From: Cytobacillus citreus
GTDB taxonomy: Bacteria; Bacillota; Bacilli; Bacillales; Cytobacillaceae
NCBI RefSeq assembly: GCF_018343665.1
Contig: NZ_JAGYPM010000001.1
Span: 159,239-223,238 of the forward strand
DNA: 64,000 bases
Reading direction: 5' to 3'
Part shown: positions 25,030-33,871 of the stretch, piece by piece
Numbering within the stretch: position 1 is the first letter of the stretch
How the letters are laid out: each line of letters opens with the position of its first letter
Position numbers and translations under genes: made by a program
The notes under the pieces: model-generated
Told to the model about the DNA's origin: nothing
The model's input: only the letters and a program-made list of their open reading frames with translations
The model's database searches: none

Positions 25030-27021
25030 ATGAAAGAAAAAAGAAAGATAAGAGCAGAGGATCTTTATCAGCTGAAATCAGTTGCTGACCCGCAGCTAGC
25101 TGCAAATGGCAAGGATTGTGTCTATGTTGTAACAACAATGCTAGAGAAGGAAAATAAATATTGCTCTAATTTGTATTACATAAATGTAGACGAAAAGAAT
25201 AGTCCAGTTCAATGGACTTTTGGGGAAAACAGGAATTCTTCTCCTTGTTGGTCTGCTGATGGAAAAAGGTTGGCATTTGTCTCAGACAGAAGTGGCAAAG
25301 GTCAAATCTATGTGATGGATGTAACAGGAGGAGAGGCACGTCAATTAACGACTTGCCCAAACGGTGCATCGAATCCAGTGTGGTCACCAGATGGCACAAA
25401 AATAGCGTTTAATATGGCAATTAAAAACGGTGAATCATTATCTTCAACTGATGATAAGGACAAGAAAGAGGATAAAAAGCCAGTCCCACTAGAAGTAGAT
25501 AAAATGAAATATAAATCTGATGCTCACGGTTTTTGGGCTGGGAAATACAATCAAGTTGCAATCGTAGATGTTCAAAAAGGAGAGGTAGAGCTACTGACAT
25601 CAGGGGATCATGATTATCAGCTGCAAAGCTGGTCACCGGATGGAAAATATATCGCTATTACAGCTGATTTAAGTAAGGATAAAGATGCGAGCTTTATCAG
25701 TAATGTTTACGTGATTCATACAGATACGAAAGAATTAAAAAAGCTTACTGAGGGAACGGGCTACTTTGGAAATGTAACTTGGTCACCAAATGGAAAATAT
25801 ATGGGAATGGTTGGCCATGAAAGAGAATTCGAAAATGCAACTCTTTCAAAGATTTGGATATATAATATGGAAACAGAAAAAATCCAATGTTTAACTCGTG
25901 ATTCAGATTTATTAATTGGAGATTATGCAATCGGAGATTTTCAGCAAGGTGCAGTGACACCTGGTATACTATGGGGAGAAGATAGTCATAGTTTTTATTT
26001 CATAGCAACCGATCACGGCAATACCGTTGTATACTATGGTTCTTTAGCTGGTGAAATGTATCCAGCATTATTGGATCGTCAGCATGTATATGGACTTTCA
26101 ACTGGTGGAAAAGTAGATCGTGCTGTAGTCGCTATCAGCAAGCCATCATACCCAGGGGATTTATTCCTGTTAAATGTCTCTACAGGCGAATTAGAGCAAC
26201 TGACAAATGTGAATGAAGAAATCTTAGCTGAGATTGTTCTTGCTGATTCAGAGCCTACCCGTTTTAAAACTTCTGATGAATGGGATATGCACGGCTGGAT
26301 CATGAAGCCGGTACATTTCGAAGAAGGGAACAAATACCCGCTAGTTCTCGAAATTCACGGTGGACCACATGCTATGTATGCCAATTCATATTTTCATGAA
26401 TTTCAATGTCTGGCGGCTCTCGGGTATGCAGTTCTATTTATAAACCCACGTGGAAGCCATGGATACGGTCAGGCATTTGTCGATGCAGTTCGAGGTGACT
26501 ATGGCGGCAAAGATTACGAGGATATTATGGATGCCGTTGATTATGCATTAGCTAACTATGATTTTATTGATAAGGATCGTTTAGGTGTAACTGGGGGAAG
26601 CTACGGCGGATTCATGACAAACTGGATAGTCGGACATACAGATCGCTTCAAAGCAGCTGTAACACAGCGGTCCATTTCAAACTGGATCAGTTTTTACGGA
26701 GTAAGTGATATCGGCTATTATTTTACAGATTGGCAAATAAAGAGCGGTCTGCATGATATCGAAACACTTTGGAAGCATTCCCCGCTTGCTTATGTAGATC
26801 AGATGGAAACACCGCTCCTCATTCTTCACAGTGAAAAGGATTATCGCTGTCCAATTGAGCAAGCAGAACAATTATTTATTGCATTAAAGCATCGTAAGAA
26901 AGAAACAAAATTTATCCGTTTTCCAGAAGAAAATCATGAATTATCAAGAAGCGGGAAACCAAATTTAAGAATTTGCCGTCTAAATTATATTACCGGCTGG
27001 TTTAATAATTATTTAAAGTAA
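25030..27021 (+). CDS. S9-family (prolyl oligopeptidase-type) acyl-peptidase
   Basis: The 663-aa protein has an N-terminal beta-propeller with repeated WSPDGK blades (about residues 60-380), and a C-terminal alpha/beta hydrolase. The nucleophile motif GGSYGGFMTNW is near residue 512, with the Asp in LLILHSEKDYRCP near 597 and the His in ENHELSRSG near 637. It resembles B. subtilis YuxL-type acylaminoacyl-peptidases, cytoplasmic enzymes that trim small peptides. AGGAAGGAG is the ribosome site. It stands alone, with a strong terminator after it. Confidence 0.9.
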   Translation: MKEKRKIRAEDLYQLKSVADPQLAANGKDCVYVVTTMLEKENKYCSNLYYINVDEKNSPVQWTFGENRNSSPCWSADGKRLAFVSDRSGKGQIYVMDVTGGEARQLTTCPNGASNPVWSPDGTKIAFNMAIKNGESLSSTDDKDKKEDKKPVPLEVDKMKYKSDAHGFWAGKYNQVAIVDVQKGEVELLTSGDHDYQLQSWSPDGKYIAITADLSKDKDASFISNVYVIHTDTKELKKLTEGTGYFGNVTWSPNGKYMGMVGHEREFENATLSKIWIYNMETEKIQCLTRDSDLLIGDYAIGDFQQGAVTPGILWGEDSHSFYFIATDHGNTVVYYGSLAGEMYPALLDRQHVYGLSTGGKVDRAVVAISKPSYPGDLFLLNVSTGELEQLTNVNEEILAEIVLADSEPTRFKTSDEWDMHGWIMKPVHFEEGNKYPLVLEIHGGPHAMYANSYFHEFQCLAALGYAVLFINPRGSHGYGQAFVDAVRGDYGGKDYEDIMDAVDYALANYDFIDKDRLGVTGGSYGGFMTNWIVGHTDRFKAAVTQRSISNWISFYGVSDIGYYFTDWQIKSGLHDIETLWKHSPLAYVDQMETPLLILHSEKDYRCPIEQAEQLFIALKHRKKETKFIRFPEENHELSRSGKPNLRICRLNYITGWFNNYLK

Positions 27022-27039
27022 AGCTCTGTTAATATCATG

Positions 27040-27114
27040 CCTGTGGGGTATGCGGTCAGATTTTTGATCTATCTATTAGATCATATTCTGAACGCACACC
27101 ATACAGGTTTTTTT
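27040..27114 (+). terminator. Long terminator hairpin of the S9 peptidase gene
   Basis: Outer arms CCTGT and ACAGG, middle arms GTCAGA and TCTGAAC, and an inner GATC...GATC stem make an unusually long (about 65 bases) hairpin ending in seven T. A family A copy starts at the T run. Confidence 0.8.
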
Positions 27115-27251
27115 GGCTAAAAGGAAAGTTTAAGTTTATTAACGTACTAAAGTAAAGTGTGTGTACAATTAAATATCTGCTAATAAGATCGCATAAGAAA
27201 AACTAAGGCATTCACCAAAAAGGACTTGGCGAACGCCAAGTTTTTCTAACA
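27115..27251 (+). repeat. Family A repeat inside the composite element
   Basis: Almost identical to the copy at 43893-44026, including the GTGTGTACAATTAAATATC segment, so the two are recent relatives. It ends with the hairpin GGCATTCACC...GGCGAACGCC and a T run. Confidence 0.85.
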
Positions 27252-27254
27252 CGT

Positions 27255-27440
27255 TAAGAAAGTATAAATTGCCAGTGCAGAAGATGATTCGATGTAGTTT
27301 CCAATTTTAGGAATTAAGTACGACGGACAGGATGTCCTAGTCGGGCGAATGCCACAGGACGTGGCATGTATGAGCGCGATAAGTGCAACTACGCCTCTGT
27401 CTTCGCCTTTTCAAGGCTCGCCAATCGGCGAGTTTTCTTT
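27255..27440 (+). repeat. Family B repeat, medium copy
   Basis: About 186 bp. Compared with the 127-bp copy at 21202 it has about 60 extra bases after GGAATTAAGT, containing GGACA-GGA-TGTCC and CCAC-AGGAC-GTGG mini-hairpins. Confidence 0.8.
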
Positions 27441-27705
27441 AGCAAATAAGAATTGTAACCTCTAACGGAAATGATTATTTTTAAAGGACAAATTATTATA
27501 GAAAATGATAAAGTATTGAAAAAACTTGGTATCTTCAAAGCAGAAACTTTATTGATATTATTAGATTACTTTAATAGTTAATAAACTTAATTTTCCTTTT
27601 AGCCAAGAAATACCATTAGAAGGAAGGAAACTTTTTTAGAAGATAAGTAGTCATATATATTTGAAGGTTAATTTTCTATTAATGATAGAAGAAAGGATAA
27701 TTAAA

Positions 27706-28644
27706 ATGAGATCAGAAAGATATAAAGAAAAAAAGCCTAAAAAGAAGAAGTGGAAAATATTCGTTCTTATTCTTTTTCTGCTATTTTTCGGTACAATAGG
27801 CTATTCTTATTTTCAATATAAGCAGGGAGTATTACAATCGAAAGAAAAGACAGGAGTTGCTGAGCAAGAATTTGAGTTTCATGGCAATAAAGGCAAGAAC
27901 GGAGAAACAAACATTCTTCTTCTGGGAATCGATAAACGTGGAGAGAGAACTTCACGTTCAGATACTATAATGATAGCGCAATATCATCCAGATAAAGACT
28001 CATACAAATTAATTTCTATCATGAGGGACACGTATGTGAATATACCTGGACATGGAAAAAATAAAATTAATGCAGCTTTTGCTTTTGGAGGTCCAGAATT
28101 AGTAAGACAAACGATCAAAGAAAACTTTGATATTGATCTCCAATATTATTCAATCGTCGACTTTGAAGGCTTTGTTAATCTAATCGATGAAGCTTTTCCA
28201 CAGGGAGTTGAAATTGAAGTTGAAAAGGCAATGTCTGAAAACATCGGAGTTACATTACAACCAGGACTGCAAAGGCTTGATGGTGAGCATCTCCTCGCTT
28301 ATGCTCGTTTCCGCCATGATGCAGAAGGAGATTTTGGCAGGGTTGAACGCCAGCAAAAGGTTATAAAAGAGGTGGCTAACCAGTTTGCCAGCTTCCAAAC
28401 GATCACAAAGCTGCCTAAATTAGTAGGGGTTATGACACCGTTTGTAAATACAAACATGGATCCAACGGATATACTCTATATTGGAAAAGACCTTATTTCA
28501 AAAAATAATCGTGATATTGAAACTTTACGCATTCCATTGGATTCTACTTACCAAAATAAGAGAATAGGTGGAGGCATTGGATCAGTCTTAGATATCGACT
28601 TTGAAAAAAATAAGCAAGCAATTCATGAATTTTTAGCCAATTAG
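27706..28644 (+). CDS. LCP (LytR-CpsA-Psr) cell-wall polymer ligase
   Basis: The 312-aa protein has a basic N terminus, one membrane segment (about residues 17-36) and an extracellular LCP domain. Conserved arginines and aspartates are seen in RTSRSDTIMIAQYHP, SIMRDTYVNIPGHGKNKINAAF and YARFRHDAEGDFGRVERQQ. LCP enzymes (TagT/U/V in B. subtilis) move wall teichoic acid or other polymers from lipid carrier to peptidoglycan. The TTG at 27661 lacks a ribosome site. ATG 27706 has AGAAAGGA. Which paralogue it is cannot be told from one gene. Confidence 0.88.
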   Translation: MRSERYKEKKPKKKKWKIFVLILFLLFFGTIGYSYFQYKQGVLQSKEKTGVAEQEFEFHGNKGKNGETNILLLGIDKRGERTSRSDTIMIAQYHPDKDSYKLISIMRDTYVNIPGHGKNKINAAFAFGGPELVRQTIKENFDIDLQYYSIVDFEGFVNLIDEAFPQGVEIEVEKAMSENIGVTLQPGLQRLDGEHLLAYARFRHDAEGDFGRVERQQKVIKEVANQFASFQTITKLPKLVGVMTPFVNTNMDPTDILYIGKDLISKNNRDIETLRIPLDSTYQNKRIGGGIGSVLDIDFEKNKQAIHEFLAN

Positions 28645-28761
28645 CATTCTTTTTACCAAAATGGGTGTACAATTAAATAGAAAGAGGTAAAAATATGTAA
28701 TGAGGCACAATCTTTAATTAGAAGAATAAAAAGCAGTTAGTGATAAACAAGGAGATCATGA

Positions 28762-29382
28762 ATGGAATTCGAGGTACTTAAGGACTGGTTAACACTAGAT
28801 CATATAATGGAACTAATAGAAAAGTATCGATCATTCGGCCCGCTGCCGGGAATTTTGCTTCCTATGCTTGAAGCTTTCTTGCCATTTCTACCTCTATTTT
28901 TATTTGTAATCGCAAATGCTAATGCATTTGGATTATGGTTGGGCTTTTTATTATCATGGATAGGGGCCGTCCTTGGTGCAATGTTAGTTTTTTTAATTGT
29001 ACGGAAATTTGGTCAAAAGCGGATGCTGCAAGTACTTAAAAAGCATCCAAAGGTTCAGAAGCTAATGGCCTGGGTGGAAAGACATGGGTTTGGCCCCTTA
29101 TTTATTCTAATATGTTTTCCATTTACACCATCCGCAGTTGTAAATATTGTAGCGGGTCTATCCAAAATTAGCATAGCCCAATATTTGCTCGCTGTATTAA
29201 CAGGTAAAATGGTCATGATTTTTACAGTCAGCTTCGTTGGATATGACATAAAATCACTCATTACACAGCCAATCCGATCCGCAATGGTTGGTGTTATTAT
29301 TTTTATTCTTTGGTATGTTGGAAAGAGAATAGAAATAAAAATGAATATTAAAATGGAAAGAGAAAGGAAGTTTCAAAAGTAA
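28762..29382 (+). CDS. yhjE: TVP38/TMEM64 (DedA-like) membrane protein YhjE
   Basis: The 206-aa protein has about five hydrophobic segments and the SNARE-associated/DedA-type core (ILLPMLEAFLPFLPL near residue 30, and GFGPLFILICFPFTPSAVVN near 110). Relatives act in lipid or undecaprenyl-phosphate movement, but the precise role of YhjE is unknown. It lies 34 bases ahead of sipV, as in B. subtilis, so they are probably co-transcribed. Confidence 0.88.
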   Translation: MEFEVLKDWLTLDHIMELIEKYRSFGPLPGILLPMLEAFLPFLPLFLFVIANANAFGLWLGFLLSWIGAVLGAMLVFLIVRKFGQKRMLQVLKKHPKVQKLMAWVERHGFGPLFILICFPFTPSAVVNIVAGLSKISIAQYLLAVLTGKMVMIFTVSFVGYDIKSLITQPIRSAMVGVIIFILWYVGKRIEIKMNIKMERERKFQK

Positions 29383-29416
29383 GAACATTCTAGCTCAACA
29401 AGGAGGGAGAGCAGAG

Positions 29417-29983
29417 TTGAAAGAGAGCATTAAAAAAGAGGGTATCGAGTGGATAAAGGCCTTTGCGATAGGGATGATCATCTTTATTTTTATTCGTACA
29501 TTTTTCTTTTCCAATTATGTTGTTGAAGGTGTATCAATGGAGCCAACCCTCGAAAGCGGGAATAAGTTAATTGTCAATAAGATTGGAAATCAAATTGGAG
29601 ATCTGCAGCGATTTGATGTCATTGTTTTTCATCATAATAAGGAAGAAGATTTTGTGAAAAGAATCATTGGACTTCCTGGAGATAAAATTGAATATCGCAA
29701 TGATGAACTTTATATTAATGGTGAAAAAGTAAATGAACCATATCTTGAAAAGTATCGTGAAAACTATCAAGAAGAAGCATTTGGAAGCATGCTCACAGCT
29801 GACTTCACTTTAATGGAGGCTACTGGAGAGGAAACTGTTCCAGAAGGAAAGCTGTTTGTCCTTGGGGATAACCGCCCTAAAAGCTGGGATAGCCGTCACT
29901 ATGGCTTCATCTCTATGGATCAAGTAGTCGGAAAGGTTAATTTAAGATATTGGCCGATAAATGAGATGGATATTTCATTCTAA
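29417..29983 (+). CDS. sipV: Type I signal peptidase SipV
   Basis: The 188-aa protein has one N-terminal membrane segment (about residues 14-34). The catalytic Ser is in GVSMEPTL near residue 41 and the catalytic Lys in VKRIIGLPGD near 79, followed by the GDNRPKSWDSR box near 150. It removes signal peptides outside the membrane. The start is TTG, with AAGGAGGGAG upstream. It is a chromosomal paralogue of the sipS/sipT type. RsiV, encoded in this window, is a known type of signal-peptidase substrate. Confidence 0.93.
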   Translation: MKESIKKEGIEWIKAFAIGMIIFIFIRTFFFSNYVVEGVSMEPTLESGNKLIVNKIGNQIGDLQRFDVIVFHHNKEEDFVKRIIGLPGDKIEYRNDELYINGEKVNEPYLEKYRENYQEEAFGSMLTADFTLMEATGEETVPEGKLFVLGDNRPKSWDSRHYGFISMDQVVGKVNLRYWPINEMDISF

Positions 29984-30019
29984 TTTAGACCATAAATATA
30001 ATTGACTTCCATTTTCGCA

Positions 30020-30047
30020 AGGACTCGTATAATCGGGTCCTTTTTTA
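30020..30047 (+). terminator. Terminator of yhjE-sipV
   Basis: GGACtCG and CGgGTCC arms followed by six T. A long family D copy begins three bases later. Confidence 0.8.
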
Positions 30048-30049
30048 TT

Positions 30050-30298
30050 GGCTGTGTTAAAGCTTAGTGTTGAAAATGCTATTTGGTTGTTGATTGGAGC
30101 GGAAGGCGCGAGATCCTCGAAAATGCATTCGCATTTCCTTCGTGCGGTGATAATTCGGGGAAGATTATTCAATGTCCTGCGGGAGAAGCGAGTCAAAGGG
30201 AGGCCCCGCAGGAGCGATAGCGACGAGGAGACTTCCGGACCGCCCGCGATCGCTAAGTGCCTGCAGCGGAAATCAACAGGGAAGTTTAACACCGCCTT
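30050..30298 (+). repeat. Family D repeat, long copy
   Basis: About 248 bp and nearly identical over most of its length to 16120-16384, including GGAGCGGAAGGCGCGAG and CCTGCGGGAGAAGCGAG. It carries GCCCGCGATCGCTAAGTGCC instead of the doubled CGCCCGCGGAAAGCGA. Frames on both strands here are repeat artefacts. It fills the 399-base gap before the large activator gene. Confidence 0.85.
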
Positions 30299-30382
30299 TT
30301 TATTAGAAGGAAAAAGGAAACTAATTGGAGAATTAATGTAAATATTGATATTGGAAAATATGACCAGAGGGGAGGGAATACT

Positions 30383-33300
30383 TTGTATAAATCTATGCCT
30401 ATAATTAAAACAAAGCTTATCGTTCCAAATGTGAAGGAAGAATCTATTAGAAGAGCGGCCCTATCGAAAAAAATGAAAACGATTTCCAAATATCCGTTAA
30501 CAATTATTCATTCTAGTGCTGGCTATGGAAAAAGTACAGCGCTTGCTCTCTTTGTAAAGGACGAAAAAAAGACCTGCTGCTGGTATTCGATAACGGCAGC
30601 AGATGATGATATTCTTCCTTTCCTATCTTATTTAATTTACACGGTTCAAGCTTCTTTCACTGAGTTTGGAAGAGATCTGGCTTTGATAATGAAGGATATG
30701 GACAGATACATAAGGGAAGAAGAAATAAGTATGCTTTCTTCACTATTTATCAATGAACTGCTTACGATAGAAGATGAATTATATCTCATTCTTGATGATT
30801 TCCATCAGATTGAACAATCTTATACAGTTAATAGATGGATGGAACTTCTCCTTGAGCATATTCCAGCAAATATACATATGATCATATCAAGCCGTAGCCG
30901 CCCTGCATGGAAGAGGCTTACAAAAATGAAGGTATGTAATCAGCTGCTTGAAATGACGAAAGATGATCTAATTATGACAATGGAAGAAGCGGAACTCCTG
31001 CTTAGTGATTATTATGATGTAAAGGTTGGAGAAAAAGAATTAGAACAAATTTATTTGTTAACAGAGGGATGGGTTATTGCCATTGGAATGATTGCACAAC
31101 AATTTCCCGAGCATGAAAATCTATCAGGTCTTTGTGCACAGCCGTCCCAGTCCCTTCAGGATTTATTTCAATATTTAGCGCTAGAGGTCTTTGCGAAGCA
31201 GCCACCAATTCTGCAGCAGTTTTTAGAACAAACAAGTATTTTCGATGAATTAAACGAAGAGATTTGTGATTCAGTATTAGGCTTGAATGGCTCTTTAGCC
31301 ATACTTGAGCAAATTGTAGAAAAAAATCTGTTCATCTATCGAATTGGAGATAAACAATTTAAGTATCATGCCCTATTCAAAGAGTTTTTGGAGAGCCAAT
31401 TAAAAGAAAAGAATCCCGAAGCCTTTCGGGCATTGCATGAACTTACTGCGAGATATTTTGAACGGAGGAAGCGGTGGGAAGAAGCTTTGCTCCATTATGA
31501 AAAAATCAATTTAAAAGATGCTGTCGCTTCTGTCCTAAATGAAGTGGGACCAATGATGTTAGAAAATGGAAAGTTAGAAAATCTTTATGACCGCTTAATA
31601 TCCATTTCTGATAATGATAAGAATAGGTTCTATTCCCTCTGGTTTTTGCAGGGAGAGGTTCTTCGTTACCGCTCTATGTACAATGAAGCGGAGGAATGTT
31701 ACGGCAAAGCTGCCAAAATAGCTGCTGATAAAAATAATTTATTAGAAATAAGTAGAGCACTAGAAGGGCAGGCAAGAATTTATCTTGATACGACTCAGCC
31801 GAATAAAGCGGAAAGAATTCTTTATCAGGCAATTAAAATAAGAGAAAATAATAAAATTGAATCAGAGGGAGAAACGGGTAAGCTTTATCAGCTTCTTGCA
31901 GAGAATCTATTAAACTCGGGACAGTATTTAAAGGCAGAAAAATGGATTAAAAGAGCACAGCTTTTGAACATTCCACAATTTAATGGCAATTTAGAGGCTA
32001 GATTATATTTAAGAACCGGAAGATTTGAGAAAGCTAAAAAAATATTGGTTCATGATAAAAAGGAAACAGTAACTGCAGAGAAATCATTATTGCCTCAATC
32101 TCATAGGGAAACTGAGCTTCTGCTATCACTAATAGAGGCTTTTTGTGGTAATGGTATTCAAGCTAAATCCTATGCACAGGAAGGAATACAGAATGGGATT
32201 AGCACAAAGTCACTGTATGTAGAGGCTTGTGGCTGGATTAGAATGGGACACGCCATTCAAATTGTGAATGACTATGATAAAAATTTAGCCAAACAGTGTT
32301 ATGAAACAGCTCTTGAAATCATGAATAGGCTAAGAATAGAAAGAGGAAAAGCAGAGCCATTGATGGGACTATGTATTCTATATGGAAATAAAGGAGAATA
32401 TGAAAGAGCGATCGCTGCTGGGGAAGAAGCTCTAGTTGAAACGGAAAAGGTAAAAGACATTTGGTTATCGGCTCTCATTCAGCTATCAATGGGAATAGCA
32501 TCTGTTTATAGCGGACACTTCACAAATGGTTTGGCATATATCGATCAATCAACAAAAATTTTCAATCAGTGCGGGGATCAATATGGATACATGCTCTGTC
32601 TATTTTGGAAAACATACACTTATTATTGTCAAAATGATTCTTCATCATTTCTTGAATATCTCCCTCTTCTATTAAAAGAAGTTCAAACTGGGGAATATGA
32701 ATATATATTTAATAAAAGGACGTTTTTAGGACCAAGGGATTTACAAATATTTGCCCCTATTCTCATTGAGGCAGAGAAGAAGAACATCATGACGCGATAT
32801 GTAGCAAAACTGCTTCAGGAAATGAATTTATCAAAGCTTGATTCTCATCCCGGATACACATTAAGAATCCATACCCTGGGAAAATTTCAAGTATGGCTGG
32901 GAGAGAAGGAAGTAGAAGAAAAGGACTGGCAGCGAGGGAAAGCAAAAGAATTGCTGCAATTATTTATTACCAATCACGATAAATTAATTCCAAAAGATGA
33001 AATTTTTCAGCTTCTATGGATTGATCAGGATGAAAAAAGTGCTGCTCGTGACTTTAAAGTTGCTTTGAATGCTTTAAATAATGTACTTGAACCAAATAGG
33101 AAGGCAAGAGGTACTCCGTTTTTTATTATTAGAGATGGGACTGCTTATGGATTAAATCCACATGCAGTTCTAGAGTTAGATAGTCATAGCTTTGAACAAT
33201 GGATTGCCTCAGGATTACAAGAAAATGAGCAGGAAAAGGCAAAGGATTACTTGGAAAAGGGGCTTAAATTATACAAGGGGGATTATCTGCCAGAACGAAG

Positions 33301-33634
33301 ATTCGAAGATTGGTGTATTAATGAAAAAGAAAGGTTAGCCGTCTATTTTATAAGAGCAGCAGAAAAGCTTGCACAGCTTTATGTAAGAAATGAAGAATAT
33401 GATAAAGCCGTACACTGGTGCGGAAAAATACTTGAAAAGGATCGAACATGGGAGGAAGCATACAGACTCATGATGTATTGCTATTATAGGAAAAATAATC
33501 GCCCATTTGCTCTAAAGTGGTATCAGAAATGCTGTGAAACTCTAAAAGAGGAACTTGGAGTTTCTCCACTTGATCCGACACGCCACATGTATGAAATGAT
33601 AATAGAAGCCGGAAATACTTTGAACTCATTCTGA
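30383..33634 (+). CDS. Large SARP/BTAD-type activator with STAND ATPase and TPR
   Basis: The 1083-aa protein has an N-terminal NTPase like MalT/LuxR activators (Walker A HSSAGYGKSTALAL near residues 37-50, Walker B LYLILDDFHQ near 133), a long helical TPR-like middle (about 340-800), an OmpR-type winged helix (about 826-920, RIHTLGKFQVWLGEKEV), and a bacterial transcriptional activation domain (about 925-1075, ending LKEELGVSPLDPTRHMYE). This is an AfsR/SARP-like layout. It precedes a LIV-type transporter operon. The 11-bp-pitch TGTAAC direct repeats at 33788 and 42170 are its likely binding sites. The start is TTG with GAGGGGAGGG. The inducer is unknown. Confidence 0.88.
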   Translation: MYKSMPIIKTKLIVPNVKEESIRRAALSKKMKTISKYPLTIIHSSAGYGKSTALALFVKDEKKTCCWYSITAADDDILPFLSYLIYTVQASFTEFGRDLALIMKDMDRYIREEEISMLSSLFINELLTIEDELYLILDDFHQIEQSYTVNRWMELLLEHIPANIHMIISSRSRPAWKRLTKMKVCNQLLEMTKDDLIMTMEEAELLLSDYYDVKVGEKELEQIYLLTEGWVIAIGMIAQQFPEHENLSGLCAQPSQSLQDLFQYLALEVFAKQPPILQQFLEQTSIFDELNEEICDSVLGLNGSLAILEQIVEKNLFIYRIGDKQFKYHALFKEFLESQLKEKNPEAFRALHELTARYFERRKRWEEALLHYEKINLKDAVASVLNEVGPMMLENGKLENLYDRLISISDNDKNRFYSLWFLQGEVLRYRSMYNEAEECYGKAAKIAADKNNLLEISRALEGQARIYLDTTQPNKAERILYQAIKIRENNKIESEGETGKLYQLLAENLLNSGQYLKAEKWIKRAQLLNIPQFNGNLEARLYLRTGRFEKAKKILVHDKKETVTAEKSLLPQSHRETELLLSLIEAFCGNGIQAKSYAQEGIQNGISTKSLYVEACGWIRMGHAIQIVNDYDKNLAKQCYETALEIMNRLRIERGKAEPLMGLCILYGNKGEYERAIAAGEEALVETEKVKDIWLSALIQLSMGIASVYSGHFTNGLAYIDQSTKIFNQCGDQYGYMLCLFWKTYTYYCQNDSSSFLEYLPLLLKEVQTGEYEYIFNKRTFLGPRDLQIFAPILIEAEKKNIMTRYVAKLLQEMNLSKLDSHPGYTLRIHTLGKFQVWLGEKEVEEKDWQRGKAKELLQLFITNHDKLIPKDEIFQLLWIDQDEKSAARDFKVALNALNNVLEPNRKARGTPFFIIRDGTAYGLNPHAVLELDSHSFEQWIASGLQENEQEKAKDYLEKGLKLYKGDYLPERRFEDWCINEKERLAVYFIRAAEKLAQLYVRNEEYDKAVHWCGKILEKDRTWEEAYRLMMYCYYRKNNRPFALKWYQKCCETLKEELGVSPLDPTRHMYEMIIEAGNTLNSF

Positions 33635-33663
33635 GCAGCCCTTAAAGGCTGCTTTTTCTTTTT
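33634..33663 (+). terminator. Terminator of the activator gene
   Basis: AGCAGCC and GGCTGCT arms, then a T-rich run. The arm begins in the stop codon. Confidence 0.85.
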
Positions 33664-33668
33664 GCTTA

Positions 33669-33783
33669 TGCTTGTCGGGGCTGAAAAGTCGCTTGCGCTT
33701 TTCTTTGTCTAGCTCCAGCGACTAGCCCCTGTGAGGCTTGTCTTATGCTTGTCGGGGCTGACCAAGTCGCTTCCGCTTTTCTT
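33669..33783 (+). repeat. Family C (REP-like) repeat with doubled end
   Basis: GCTTATGCTTGTCGGGGCTG...CTTGCGCTTTTCTTT is followed by a whole unit, GTCTAGCTCCAGCGACTAGCC...CTTATGCTTGTCGGGGCTG...CTTCCGCTTTTC. The right end is therefore present twice, as if one unit inserted next to or into another. CTAGCCCC and GGGGCT pair as a stem. Confidence 0.7.
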
Positions 33784-33787
33784 TATT

Positions 33788-33820
33788 TGTAACTCATTTG
33801 TAACCCTCATTCAATATGAT
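33788..33820 (+). promoter_or_regulatory. SARP-type direct-repeat promoter of the transporter operon
   Basis: TGTAAC (33788), five bases, TGTAAC (33799), ten bases, then TATGAT (33815-33820) as -10. No TTGACA-like -35 is present at 17 bp. The layout is repeated exactly at 42170-42202. SARP proteins bind direct repeats 11 bp apart that end about 8 bp from the -10. If the unit is TGTAACCC the distance here is 8. Confidence 0.65.
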
Positions 33821-33871
33821 TGCTTTAGAGTTGAGAGGCTTTTATTTAACTAAACATTAGGGGGAAAGAGG

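Larger units (their letters stand above)
27115..27604 (+). mobile_element. Composite repeat element with inverted ends
   Basis: The left end (GGCTAAAAGGAAAGTTTAAG, 27115 on) is the start of family A. The right end (27564-27604), reverse-complemented, reads GGCTAAAAGGAAAATTAAG and matches it over about 40 bases. Between them lie the full family A copy (27115-27251), a medium family B copy (27255-27440) and 120 bases of AT-rich DNA. The whole looks like a MITE-type unit of 490 bp with no coding capacity. This fills the gap between the S9 peptidase and the LCP gene. Confidence 0.6.

Noticed and set aside
28681-28700. AAAGAGGT followed by ATGTAA, a start-stop minimal frame ahead of yhjE
   Set aside because: It could be a regulatory start-stop site but cannot be told from chance in AT-rich DNA.
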